This document shows positions 1-8,133 of a stretch of 33,477 nt of DNA, piece by piece. Under the pieces are notes generated by a model. That model saw nothing but the letters and a program-made list of their open reading frames with translations, was not told the DNA's origin and ran no database searches. The translations under genes and the position numbers were made by a program. The stretch comes from Alkalibacterium thalassium. GTDB taxonomy: Bacteria; Bacillota; Bacilli; Lactobacillales; Carnobacteriaceae_A. The stretch's first letter is position 1; every line of letters starts with the position of its first letter. The stretch covers positions 9,983 through 43,459 of the forward strand of contig NZ_FNFK01000014.1 of assembly GCF_900101165.1 (NCBI RefSeq). Reading direction: 5' to 3'.

Positions 1-237
1 TTATCCACGGCCCTAATCGTTTTATTTTTTGAAAAACGGTTGAAATTTTCGAGAAATGTGATTGCAGGCATTTTGCTCTACCCACTTTTTGTGATTAGCT
101 TTATTCCATTACAAACAGTGTCTCTATTTAAGAAGACGGTTGACTGGAAAGAAACAGAACATACTGGTGTCCGGATGTATGGGGAAAAATCAAATAAAAA
201 AAATCACCATAAAAAAAAAACAGAAGCACAATCATAA
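1..237 (+). CDS. C-terminus of a membrane glycosyltransferase (5' partial)
   Basis: The reading frame is open from the first base of the window and ends at TAA 235-237, so only about 78 C-terminal residues are present. They contain a hydrophobic segment (near VIAGILLYPLFVISFIPLQ) followed by a basic, Lys-rich tail. The short motif DWKETEHT just after the membrane segment resembles the W-K-x-x-x-H-T sequence that ends many processive family-2 glycosyltransferases, which build surface polysaccharides at the inner face of the membrane. The catalytic domain lies outside the window, so the family assignment is an inference. The gene is followed after 20 bases by the GtrA/acyltransferase fusion, probably in the same transcript. 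Both genes are AT-rich. Confidence 0.55.
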   Translation, partial: LSTALIVLFFEKRLKFSRNVIAGILLYPLFVISFIPLQTVSLFKKTVDWKETEHTGVRMYGEKSNKKNHHKKKTEAQS

Positions 238-257
238 AGTGAGAGTGAGAAAAAGCT

Positions 258-1421
258 ATGTATTCAGCTAAAGTGATGGGAATCCATTTTAAAAAAGCTG
301 CGACCTACTTTAGAAATTTTGGATTATCTGCAATGCTTGATCTTAGTATATTTGCAATCATACTATTTTTTGCAAAACCTATTTTTGGAACGGGAATGGC
401 TATTTTAATGGCAAGTGTAACGGCTCGTATTCTGTCATCACTTGTTAATTTCAGGCTCAACAAAGTGCTTTTTTTGGGAGGAAACAGTAAGAAGAGAAGC
501 TATCTAATAAAATATTATATTCTTTGGTTAGGCCTTCTAACTTCATCGGCCAGCATGATTTATATTATCAATGATGTTTTTGCTATCAATGAGGTTATAG
601 CAAAAACGATATCCGATATTTCCTTGGGTATTTTTAGTTATCAAACTCAGATGAGATGGGTTTTTAGGGAAAATTCATCTAAAAAAACAAAAGGCATATA
701 CTTTAGAGTGGTAAGAAAAATTCTTGCTTGTTTTATGAAAAGAGAAGTGATGGTTGATAAAAAAATATTTTCAAAAGAAAATGTATTGGTAGGACATCAT
801 CAAAATTTCTATGGTCCAGTCTCTTGTATGCTATATCTACCAGATTCAGTTCATTTTTGGGTGGTTTCTCACCTTTTTACTTTTAAAGAATGTTTCAACA
901 TGTATTATCAACATACTTTTAAAAAAATCATAAAATTACCAAAGATACTTGCCTTTATAATGGCAGTTCTTTGTGGTCTCTTCATTCCACCATTGATAAA
1001 ATCAGCAAAAGCAATTCCTGTTTATAGAGAATCAAGAAAAATCACAAAAACTTTAACACAGAGTATTGATTTACTAAATCAAGGAAAGCAAGTCATGATT
1101 TTTCCTGATGCTGAATATGATGATGATGGTCAAATAATGGGCGAGATTTATAATGGTTTTATGCATCTAGAGAAGCTCTACCATCGAGCTAACAAGAAGC
1201 ATATTGGTTTTGTGCCTATTATTACAGACAAAAAAACTGGGAAAATCATCAACTCCAAGGCACTTTACTTTAATGATAAGACTCCCTATAATGTGCAAAA
1301 AAATATTTTAACCAATCAAATAAGGGATAGTATGAATTTAAAATATAAGGACAATACAGGGCTGAAAACACACAGCCATATGAGTGAGATGAAGGTGAAA
1401 TCCACTTATAGAAAGCGGTGA
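258..1421 (+). CDS. GtrA-like membrane domain fused to a PlsC-like acyltransferase domain
   Basis: This 387-residue protein appears to have two parts. Residues about 15-138 form four hydrophobic segments with the layout of GtrA/DPMS flippase-like proteins, including a conserved-looking VNFRLNKVLFL stretch near 63-73; such domains help move polyprenyl-linked sugars across the membrane. Residues about 160-340 resemble a 1-acylglycerol-3-phosphate acyltransferase: GHHQNFYGP at 179-187 stands where the catalytic H-x4-D/E block is expected, PVYRESR at 254-260 resembles the substrate-binding block, and FPDAEYDDDG at 282-291 resembles the FPEG block. The catalytic block is atypical, because the acidic residue four after His is not obvious. 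A role in acylating or exporting an envelope glycan or glycolipid is inferred. The gene overlaps the next one by four bases (GTGA). The DNA is strongly AT-rich. Confidence 0.6.
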   Translation: MYSAKVMGIHFKKAATYFRNFGLSAMLDLSIFAIILFFAKPIFGTGMAILMASVTARILSSLVNFRLNKVLFLGGNSKKRSYLIKYYILWLGLLTSSASMIYIINDVFAINEVIAKTISDISLGIFSYQTQMRWVFRENSSKKTKGIYFRVVRKILACFMKREVMVDKKIFSKENVLVGHHQNFYGPVSCMLYLPDSVHFWVVSHLFTFKECFNMYYQHTFKKIIKLPKILAFIMAVLCGLFIPPLIKSAKAIPVYRESRKITKTLTQSIDLLNQGKQVMIFPDAEYDDDGQIMGEIYNGFMHLEKLYHRANKKHIGFVPIITDKKTGKIINSKALYFNDKTPYNVQKNILTNQIRDSMNLKYKDNTGLKTHSHMSEMKVKSTYRKR

Positions 1422-2065
1422 ATCAATTGATAAAATCTATCCAATGCTCGCTTTGCAGTTCAAGAACAAAGTTATTGTACAAAATTAAAAATAAGAAATA
1501 TTATAAATGTGACAACTGTTTTTCAGTCATGTTGGACCCTTTAGATTATTTATCTCAAGAAGAAGAAAAAGAAAGATATAAAAACCATAATAATGATGTA
1601 AATGATCCTAGATATCAAAAGTTTGTTTCTCCTATTGTAGAAAAGGTAAGAGATCATTATGATACAAATCATTTAGGCTTAGATTATGGAGCGGGGACAG
1701 GTCCAGTAATAACAAGTCTTTTAGAAAAAGAAGGATATGCTTTAAGATTGTACGATCCATTTTTTCACCTCTATCCAAAAAAACTTTCTATAAAATACGA
1801 TTATATTATTTGTTCAGAGGTAATAGAGCATTTTCACCATCCCTATGAGGAATTTAAAAGTTTAGCTGAAATGTTAAAGCCAAAGGGCAGTATATTTTGT
1901 CTGACGAGTCTATATAATGAAGAGATTGATTTTGAAACTTGGTATTATAAAAATGATGATACACATGTGTTTTTTTATCACAAAAAAGCTTTAGAGTGGA
2001 TAAGAAACAAATTTGATTTTTCTGATTTTTTCATAGATGGAAAGCTAATAAAACTTACAAAATAA
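1418..2065 (+). CDS. class I SAM-dependent methyltransferase with N-terminal zinc-ribbon-like cysteines
   Basis: The protein has 215 residues from a GTG start that overlaps the preceding stop codon (GTGA), implying translational coupling. The N-terminus carries two Cys-x2-Cys pairs (CSLC and CDNC), a small zinc-ribbon arrangement common at the front of sugar or glycan methyltransferases. The SAM-binding motif I is LDYGAGTG at about residues 88-95, and CSEVIEHFHHP matches the motif of Methyltransf_11/23-type enzymes. The substrate is unknown; an envelope glycan or lipid is plausible from the glycosyltransferase and GtrA neighbours. A 15-bp hairpin with a T-run follows at 2128-2168 and probably ends this transcript. 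An alternative start is TTG at 1427. Confidence 0.7.
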   Translation: MNQLIKSIQCSLCSSRTKLLYKIKNKKYYKCDNCFSVMLDPLDYLSQEEEKERYKNHNNDVNDPRYQKFVSPIVEKVRDHYDTNHLGLDYGAGTGPVITSLLEKEGYALRLYDPFFHLYPKKLSIKYDYIICSEVIEHFHHPYEEFKSLAEMLKPKGSIFCLTSLYNEEIDFETWYYKNDDTHVFFYHKKALEWIRNKFDFSDFFIDGKLIKLTK

Positions 2066-2108
2066 AAAGTGAACAATTTGATGTGACCAAATATTTATCC
2101 GAGCTTAC

Positions 2109-3083
2109 TTAAACTGTTATGAGACGCAAACTACTATTTTCTGGAATATAGAAAATAGTAGTTTTTTTAAAATTATTTTTATATATAAACAGATTCAAAC
2201 GTTTAGTTGTATAACGTCTTCGCCACTCACCGATGTGAAGTTCCTTAAGTGCAGCAATGTAGCTATTCTTTGTAAATGGCTCCTCATTATCATCCAATAA
2301 TAAAAGTGGTTCTTCATTATGACTAACCTTTAATTTATATTCATCACCTTGAATTTCCGTCTTAAAGTTGATTTTTCCTTTCCGACGATGCGCTAAGTCA
2401 GGGACTTTCACGCGACGATTTCTATGTAGTAAATAACGATTATCCTTTAGTCGCGTAATGAAGTGATGGCCGATATCTTGGACATACTCATATATCGTAT
2501 TGGTGTCATAACCACGATCCATAACGAAAGTAGCCTTTTTCTTTCCTAAAAACGAAGTGACTGTATTAAAGCCTTTGGCTATTTCAATATTTTGACTGTG
2601 AAAATCTTTCTCCTTGGAAGAATACAAATGATTATACAGAGGCAAGGGATGTTTCGTTTTCAGTGTAGCCATTGAAAAATTGATTGTAGGATAGCCTTTC
2701 TCTAAAACATTCTTTGACCCATCACGGACTAAAGCTAAATGTTCCATCTTTTCGGCATAAGGTTTAACAATTTCTGATTCATCAACGATAACCAAAGGGT
2801 TATCCGGTATAGATGTTCTTAAGCCATTTAAATAATTATGATGGAGCTCTTTCAAGTCATTCTCTTCAGAAGCATTACGAGATAAGCGTTTAATGGTGTA
2901 CTGCAAGTCAATATTTTCTTCTAACGCTCGTGCAATATCTGATAACAGGGTATTTTGAGCCTTAGACATGCCATATAAAATATCACTGTAAAATTTCTTT
3001 CGTGGTTTAGAAAGACCTTCGGTCAGTTTTTCTAAAAAAGTGATTAAACTTCGCTTTGTTTGATAAATTTCTGTAGAATTCAT
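2109..3083 (-). pseudogene. IS4-superfamily DDE transposase, C-terminally aberrant remnant
   Basis: The 324-residue frame begins at ATG 3083 behind a GAGG-type site. IVDESE (Asp101) and VMDRGYDT (Asp189) are the first two acidic catalytic residues of an IS4-like transposase. The third catalytic region, normally a Y-x2-R-x3-E-x6-K block with a W-R-I-E-E-like sequence, is missing. After about residue 265 the protein becomes unlike the family, and the last 25 residues are translated from AT-rich DNA containing a terminator hairpin. The most likely reading is loss of the 3' part by deletion or frameshift, leaving an inactive remnant. I found no convincing pair of terminal inverted repeats or target duplication. 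It separates the AT-rich envelope locus from the sulfur operon. Confidence 0.65.
2128..2168 (+). terminator. AT-rich intrinsic terminator
   Basis: Perfect 15-base inverted arms (2128-2142 and 2150-2164) around a 7-base loop are followed by an uninterrupted T-run on the plus strand. The stem is AT-rich but long. It lies 63 bases after the methyltransferase stop and inside the aberrant 3' end of the opposing transposase frame, which suggests that the transposase remnant reads through a pre-existing host terminator. Confidence 0.6.
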
Positions 3084-3159
3084 GGTAAAATAACCTCAGT
3101 TCCTGTTTTGTTTTTTTGTTTTGTAGTGATTCAATTATAACAGATAACAGGATAAAATT

Positions 3160-3184
3160 AGTCCACAGATTTAAGCTGTGGACT
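3160..3184. repeat. 9-bp inverted repeat (hairpin) upstream of the transposase remnant
   Basis: Arms AGTCCACAG (3160-3168) and CTGTGGACT (3176-3184) enclose a 7-base loop. There is no T-run, so it is not a terminator. It may be part of an insertion sequence end. Confidence 0.4.
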
Positions 3185-3187
3185 GCT

Positions 3188-3238
3188 CAAAAGCCCGAGG
3201 ATACCATGTTTTCCACATGTGTATACCTCGGGCTTTTG
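3188..3238. repeat. 13-bp perfect inverted repeat (large hairpin)
   Basis: Arms CAAAAGCCCGAGG (3188-3200) and CCTCGGGCTTTTG (3226-3238) are perfect, with further partial pairing inside (ATAC/GTAT and CATG/CATG). Neither strand has a good T-run after it. It sits between the IS remnant and the sulfur operon promoter and could be a transcription barrier or an IS-associated structure. Confidence 0.45.
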
Positions 3239-3290
3239 GCACCGTTCAGGAAATCATAAAATTTTGGGTAAATTCAAAGACTGGGATTCA

Positions 3291-3319
3291 TTGACAATAG
3301 ATTTAGATAATGCTAATAT
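3291..3319 (+). promoter_or_regulatory. SigA promoter of the mccA-mccB-cysE-yrrT-luxS operon
   Basis: TTGACA (3291-3296), a 17-base spacer and TAATAT (3314-3319) give a near-consensus vegetative promoter. Transcription would start near 3326, producing a leader of about 250 nt before the first structural gene. Confidence 0.85.
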
Positions 3320-3365
3320 CAGAAGTGAACAAACTATTAGTAAGTAGATTAGGGAGTGTTTGATC

Positions 3366-3458
3366 GTGCCAATCACATTTTTAGAGAAGCAAAACGAGTG
3401 TTGCTGTACATGTGTACAGTCTATTTCTCATGCTCTCAAAAATGTTCTAGGCGATTAA
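3366..3458 (+). CDS. putative cysteine-codon leader peptide of an attenuator
   Basis: This 30-codon frame begins with GTG at 3366, nine bases after a Shine-Dalgarno-like AGGGAG (3351-3356), and ends at TAA 3456-3458. Codons 11-16 read ECCCTC, so four of five consecutive codons (12, 13, 14 and 16, at 3399-3413) are Cys. Such a run is very unlikely in random DNA and lies about 40 nt into the leader of a cysteine-forming operon. By analogy with the trp and his leaders, ribosome stalling at these codons when Cys-tRNA is scarce would decide between antiterminator and terminator. The peptide itself is probably of no consequence. Start codon choice is the main uncertainty (TTG at 3360 is the in-frame alternative). 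Confidence 0.72.
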   Translation: MPITFLEKQNECCCTCVQSISHALKNVLGD

Positions 3459-3564
3459 ATCGATAAGCTCCTGATACATTCTGTCACTATCAGATCAGGA
3501 AGAAATCATTAACCGTTAGAATAATTAGAGTGAGCGCATGAGGTATCCCCTTGTGCGCTTTTTT
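3375..3564 (+). promoter_or_regulatory. four-segment transcription attenuator in front of mccA
   Basis: Segment 1 (3375-3386) pairs with the 3' part of segment 2 (3433-3445): eight pairs, a bulged C, then four pairs. Segment 2 (CTCATGCTCTC, 3427-3437) can instead pair with segment 3 (3532-3542, GAGCGCATGAG), with 10 of 11 positions complementary. Segment 3 is also the 5' arm of the terminator (segment 4 at 3549-3560). The 1:2 and 2:3 pairings are mutually exclusive, as are 2:3 and 3:4. A ribosome stalled on the Cys codons at 3399-3413 would cover the loop and disrupt segment 1 pairing while leaving 3427 onwards free. That predicts antitermination under cysteine starvation. Pairings are seen by eye; the mechanism is inferred. 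Confidence 0.6.
3532..3564 (+). terminator. intrinsic terminator inside the operon leader
   Basis: Arms 3532-3543 and 3549-3560 pair around the 5-base loop TATCC, with G-T wobbles near the middle and at the base, followed by six T residues (3559-3564). It ends only 7 bases before the AAAGGAGGG ribosome binding site of mccA, so it must be bypassed for operon expression. Confidence 0.75.
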
Positions 3565-3581
3565 GACGAAAGGAGGGTAAT

Positions 3582-4496
3582 ATGATTATACAAACAGTAA
3601 ATGAGCTGATCGGTCAGACACCTATGATGGAAATTAAAGGCTATGACCTTCCAGAGAACACACGTATACTTGCAAAGCTTGAGCAGTTCAATCCTGGAGG
3701 AAGCATCAAGGACCGTCTGGGTGTCAAACTTATTGACACAGCATTTAAAGAAGCAATAATCAACAAAGAGTCAACGATAATAGAGCCAACCGCCGGGAAT
3801 ACAGGAATCGGCCTGGGGCTGGCTGCGATGTCATATGGATTGAAATTGATTTTCGTCGTACCTGAAAAGTTCAGCATTGAAAAGCAGGAGCTGATGCGAG
3901 TCTTGGGAGCAGAAATCGTCCATACACCTACGGAAGAAGGCATTAAAGGCGCAGTGGCTAAAGCTAAGGCGTTAGGCGAGAAGATCGAAAACAGTTATCT
4001 CCCGCTTCAGTTCGAAAATCCTGTCAATCCGTTGACTTATTATGAAACTTTGGGACCTGAAATTGTCAAGGACTTAGATGGTCAGTACCCTGATTCTTTT
4101 GTCGCAGGGGCAGGAAGCGGAGGCACGTTCAGCGGGGTTGCTCAGTACTTCAAGGAACAGTCAGAGAGTCTCCGAACAGTCGTCGTCGAACCGGAAGGAT
4201 CCATATTAGGTGGAGGCGAACCAGGATCCCACGAGACAGAAGGCATTGGTGTTGAGTCGTTCCCGCCTTTCATGAAGAAGGAATGGATCGATCAGGTCTA
4301 TACCATTTCTGATGAAGAAGCATTCTATTACACAAAGGAACTGGCCAGAAAAAATGGACTCTTTATAGGAAGTTCAAGCGGGGCAGCATTTGCGGCAGCA
4401 CTTAAAGAAGCACAGACGTTACCAGCAGGCAGTACGATTGTGACTGTCTTCCCGGATGGAAGCGAACGGTATTTATCAAAAAATATATACAAATAA
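3582..4496 (+). CDS. mccA: PLP-dependent cysteine synthase / cystathionine beta-synthase (MccA/CysK-like)
   Basis: The 304-residue protein belongs to the PLP fold-type II cysteine synthase family. The PLP lysine is Lys43 within NPGGSIKDR, the substrate loop is PTAGNTG (69-75), the phosphate-binding loop is GSGGT near 178-182, and SSSGAA lies near the C-terminus. The length is normal for the family. The start ATG follows AAAGGAGGG by about 5 bases. CysK makes cysteine from O-acetylserine and sulfide, while MccA uses O-acetylserine and homocysteine to make cystathionine. Linkage to mccB, yrrT and luxS favours the MccA role, but the two are hard to tell apart by sequence, and cysE in the same operon supplies O-acetylserine for either. 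Expression is probably controlled by the upstream attenuator. Confidence 0.85.
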   Translation: MIIQTVNELIGQTPMMEIKGYDLPENTRILAKLEQFNPGGSIKDRLGVKLIDTAFKEAIINKESTIIEPTAGNTGIGLGLAAMSYGLKLIFVVPEKFSIEKQELMRVLGAEIVHTPTEEGIKGAVAKAKALGEKIENSYLPLQFENPVNPLTYYETLGPEIVKDLDGQYPDSFVAGAGSGGTFSGVAQYFKEQSESLRTVVVEPEGSILGGGEPGSHETEGIGVESFPPFMKKEWIDQVYTISDEEAFYYTKELARKNGLFIGSSSGAAFAAALKEAQTLPAGSTIVTVFPDGSERYLSKNIYK

Positions 4497-5660
<1,164 letters not shown>

Positions 5661-5682
5661 TCCAACAGATAGAGGAGCAGAC

Positions 5683-6234
5683 ATGAGCGCATTCAAAGAA
5701 CTGATGCAGACTTATAAAAATAATGACCCGGCTGCAGGCAGCTCAGCTGAAATCGTCCTGACTTATCCTGGAGTCTGGGCAATATTCTTTCATCGAATCT
5801 CCCATTTTTTATATAATAAAAGAGTAAGGGTACCGGCTCGTATGCTGTCCATGTTTGCTAGATGGATCACCGGAATCGAAATTCATCCCGGAGCTGTAAT
5901 CGGTCGTCGGCTGTTTATTGACCATGGTATGGGGATCGTGATCGGTGAAACCGCAGAAATTGGAGATGACGTCAAGATGTTTCACGCTGTTACTCTAGGT
6001 GGACGGGGCGATCAGGCAGGCAAGCGTCACCCGACCATCGGTGACGGGGTACTTCTCTCCGCGCATGTACAGGTAATAGGTAATATCACAATAGGTAAAC
6101 AGGCTAAAATAGGAGCCAGTGCAGTCGTTTTAAAAGATATCCCTGAGGGAGTAACGGCTGTCGGTATTCCTGCAAAAGTAGTAAAGACCAAGGAAGAGAA
6201 CTTTAGAAAAACTGCAGAAAATCACACGATATAA
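5683..6234 (+). CDS. cysE: serine O-acetyltransferase
   Basis: CysE transfers acetyl from acetyl-CoA to serine, making O-acetylserine, the co-substrate of the mccA product. The 183-residue protein has a short helical N-terminal part followed by left-handed beta-helix hexapeptide repeats. Visible family signatures are HPGAVIGRRLFIDHGMG near 67-83, VIGETAEIGDDV and HAVTLGG, followed by KRHPTIGDGVLLSAHV. It is shorter than Gammaproteobacterial CysE, which is usual in Firmicutes. An AGAGGAG ribosome binding site precedes the ATG, 22 bases after mccB. Its presence here joins O-acetylserine supply to homocysteine use in one transcript. Confidence 0.92.
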   Translation: MSAFKELMQTYKNNDPAAGSSAEIVLTYPGVWAIFFHRISHFLYNKRVRVPARMLSMFARWITGIEIHPGAVIGRRLFIDHGMGIVIGETAEIGDDVKMFHAVTLGGRGDQAGKRHPTIGDGVLLSAHVQVIGNITIGKQAKIGASAVVLKDIPEGVTAVGIPAKVVKTKEENFRKTAENHTI

Positions 6235-6246
6235 AGGAGTGAGCTA

Positions 6247-6933
6247 ATGGGTCGAGAATTTATAGAAGTATTTACCGGATGGGCCAAGAATTATGATGCA
6301 TCAGTCAAAGGCAATGATGAAGAATATAAGGAAGTGTTCGCCGGATATGAGGAAATACTGGCGGAAATAGTCAATAGAAGCGGCAATCATGTTCTGGAGT
6401 TCGGCATTGGAACTGGGAACCTGACTGAAAAACTGTTGAATGCCGGCAAGGAAGTGTTTGCTGTCGAGCCGTCACCAGAAATGCGTAAACTGGCTAAAGA
6501 AAAGCTGCCGGACGATTTTACGATTCACGATGGGGACATGCAGGAGTATCCACTGCCGGACAAACCTCTGGATACAATCGTCAGCTCATACGTTTTCCAT
6601 CATCTGGATGATGAAGAAAAGAGCGAAGCAGTAAGATTCTATGCCCAGCAGCTGGCTGAAGGCGGAAAGCTCGTCTTTGCTGATACGATCTTCGTAACTC
6701 AGGATGTCTATGACAGTGTCATAGAAGAGGCTGAAAGCAGAGGCTACAGTGATCTTGCGGAAGACTTGAGGAGAGAATACTATCCTCTACTGGATACGGT
6801 ATACACTGCATTGAGTAAAGCAGGATTTTCCCAGATATCCTTTACTCAAATGAACGATTTTGTCTGGTTATTTGAAGGAACGAAAGTACAAGACGTAAAA
6901 AATATGGATATTTTAAAAGGAGATAATCATTAA
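6247..6933 (+). CDS. yrrT: YrrT-like SAM-dependent methyltransferase
   Basis: The 228-residue protein closely resembles Bacillus YrrT from its first residues ([17 protein letters not shown]) through [10 protein letters not shown] (SAM motif I, near 50-60) and [10 protein letters not shown] to the C-terminal [12 protein letters not shown]. In Bacillus subtilis yrrT opens the yrrT-mtnN-mccA-mccB operon for converting methionine to cysteine; its methyl acceptor is not established. Here it follows cysE and overlaps luxS by one base (TAATG), which suggests translational coupling. It presumably provides S-adenosylhomocysteine to the detoxification route that ends in LuxS. The nucleosidase gene mtnN is not in this operon. 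Confidence 0.88.
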   Translation: MGREFIEVFTGWAKNYDASVKGNDEEYKEVFAGYEEILAEIVNRSGNHVLEFGIGTGNLTEKLLNAGKEVFAVEPSPEMRKLAKEKLPDDFTIHDGDMQEYPLPDKPLDTIVSSYVFHHLDDEEKSEAVRFYAQQLAEGGKLVFADTIFVTQDVYDSVIEEAESRGYSDLAEDLRREYYPLLDTVYTALSKAGFSQISFTQMNDFVWLFEGTKVQDVKNMDILKGDNH

Positions 6934-7415
6934 TGGCTGACAAAAAGATGAACGTCGAAAGTTTTAACCTTGACCATACAAAAGTACAGGCTCCTTACGT
7001 CCGAGTGGCTGACAGAAAAACTGGAACGAACGGTGACCTGATCGTCAAGTATGATGTCCGGTTTTCACAGCCGAATAAAGAACACATGGACATGATGGCC
7101 GTGCATTCCCTTGAACATCTGACTGCAGAGCATATCCGTAATCATGCGGATTATATCGTCGATTTCGGTCCTATGGGCTGCCAGACAGGGTTTTATCTGA
7201 CTGTTCTGAACCACGATAACATCGATGAAATCTTCGAAGTACTTGAAAAGACGATGAAAGACGTACTGGAAGCTGACGAAGTACCGGCAAGCAACGAGGT
7301 ACAGTGTGGCTGGGCGGCACATCACACGCTTGAAGGAGCAAAAGAAGTGGCTGAACGCTTCCTTTCAAAACGTGATGAATGGTCAGCGGTATTTGCAGAA
7401 GATTCTGTACAGTAA
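6933..7415 (+). CDS. luxS: S-ribosylhomocysteine lyase (autoinducer-2 synthesis)
   Basis: LuxS cleaves S-ribosylhomocysteine to homocysteine and 4,5-dihydroxy-2,3-pentanedione, the precursor of autoinducer-2. The 160-residue protein has the complete active site: the HSLEH motif (His58, Glu61, His62), catalytic Cys83 in GPMGCQTG and the third metal ligand Cys125 in VQCGW. Its start overlaps the yrrT stop by one base, and AAAGGAG lies upstream. The homocysteine produced would feed the mccA and mccB products in the same operon. A strong terminator follows. Confidence 0.97.
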   Translation: MADKKMNVESFNLDHTKVQAPYVRVADRKTGTNGDLIVKYDVRFSQPNKEHMDMMAVHSLEHLTAEHIRNHADYIVDFGPMGCQTGFYLTVLNHDNIDEIFEVLEKTMKDVLEADEVPASNEVQCGWAAHHTLEGAKEVAERFLSKRDEWSAVFAEDSVQ

Positions 7416-7448
7416 TTACTGAAAAATACAATTTAGATCACACGGACT

Positions 7449-7488
7449 AACCGGTCAGGCGACACTATTATCGTCTGACCGGTTTTTT
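7449..7488 (+). terminator. intrinsic terminator of the luxS operon
   Basis: Arms of 14 bases (7449-7462 and 7471-7484, one G-T pair) enclose an 8-base loop and are followed by a T-run ending at 7489. This closes the mccA-luxS operon. Confidence 0.9.
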
Positions 7489-7489
7489 T

Positions 7490-8133
7490 CTTCTTTTAAG
7501 AGCAATGCTGTTCGATTCGTCCGACGAATCGGTTCATTATTTAAAAGAGCAGTGTTGTAGGCAGTACTATATTAGTGAAATAACGGATTTAATTAATACA
7601 TAGAGAAACTTCTTCTGATTTTGAGAGTCATTCAGCAACAAGTGATCTTTAGATGTAGTTCCGGCAGTTTAATAAAGGAAAAGGTATCGTTAGCGTACCG
7701 GCCAGTTGCAGTTCCGTAACATCAGCAGAGTCTAAGGTATAACTAGCGCGGTTCTAATTACAGTTCCAGGAAATTATAGTTTCCAAAGTGTCGCTAAACA
7801 GCTTCTAATTACAGTTCCGAAAAATCAATACGTCCAAAGTGCTGCTAAGCGGCCTCTAGTTACAGTTCCGAATAAATACTGTCTCTAAGATGGCGCTATT
7901 CGCCCTATAAGTATAGTTCCGTAAACTGAGGGGATCTAGATATACTATTAGGTCCTCCCATCTTAAAGGTTTAGCATGTCATATACTATAGTGTGTCTTT
8001 TTTAGGCTTCATTCCTTTGTGCTGCCAGTCCTTTAGGCATAGAGGCCATACAATCGGGTTTCTGACCGTGAGTCATGTGTATTTGAGGTTAGTCATGCTA
8101 TAATAAACTCAATGATTTCGGGGAGATGAACAT
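7490..8133. other. long intergenic region with palindrome and repeats
   Basis: No plausible gene is seen in this stretch of over 600 bases. It holds a 9+1+9 palindrome at 7513-7531 (CGATTCGTC, C, GACGAATCG), flanked by the partial direct repeat AAGAGCAATGCTGTT / AAGAGCAGTGTTGT at about 7498 and 7545. The 51-bp tandem array follows at 7656-7960. A TATAAT (8099-8104) lies 30 bases before the amidohydrolase start and is the likely -10 box, although no good -35 is visible. Confidence 0.6.
7656..7960. repeat. degenerate tandem repeat, about 51-bp period, hairpin in each unit
   Basis: The heptamer AGTTCC plus a following base recurs at 7657, 7710, 7762, 7813, 7864 and 7915, giving spacings of 53, 52, 51, 51 and 51. 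The best-conserved units read CAGTTCCG, about 15 variable bases, TCCAAAGTG, a small inverted repeat, then CTCTAATTA. The inverted repeats differ in sequence but stay at the same place: GGTA/TACC (7683-7699), AACT/GGTT (7741-7753), GCT/AGC (7793-7802), GCTGC/GCGGC (7841-7853) and GGCG/CGCC (7892-7904). Spacings that are not multiples of three argue against coding. The sixth unit is weak. Confidence 0.6.

Noticed and set aside
3320..3581. S-box (SAM-I), SMK-box or T-box riboswitch in the mccA leader
   Set aside because: None of the conserved cores (GGCAACC-type S-box parts, SMK core, TGGNACC T-box core) is visible. The Cys-rich short frame explains the leader better.
7656..7960. CRISPR array
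   Set aside because: Units are about 51 bp, degenerate along their length and without unique spacers between identical repeats; no cas genes are nearby.
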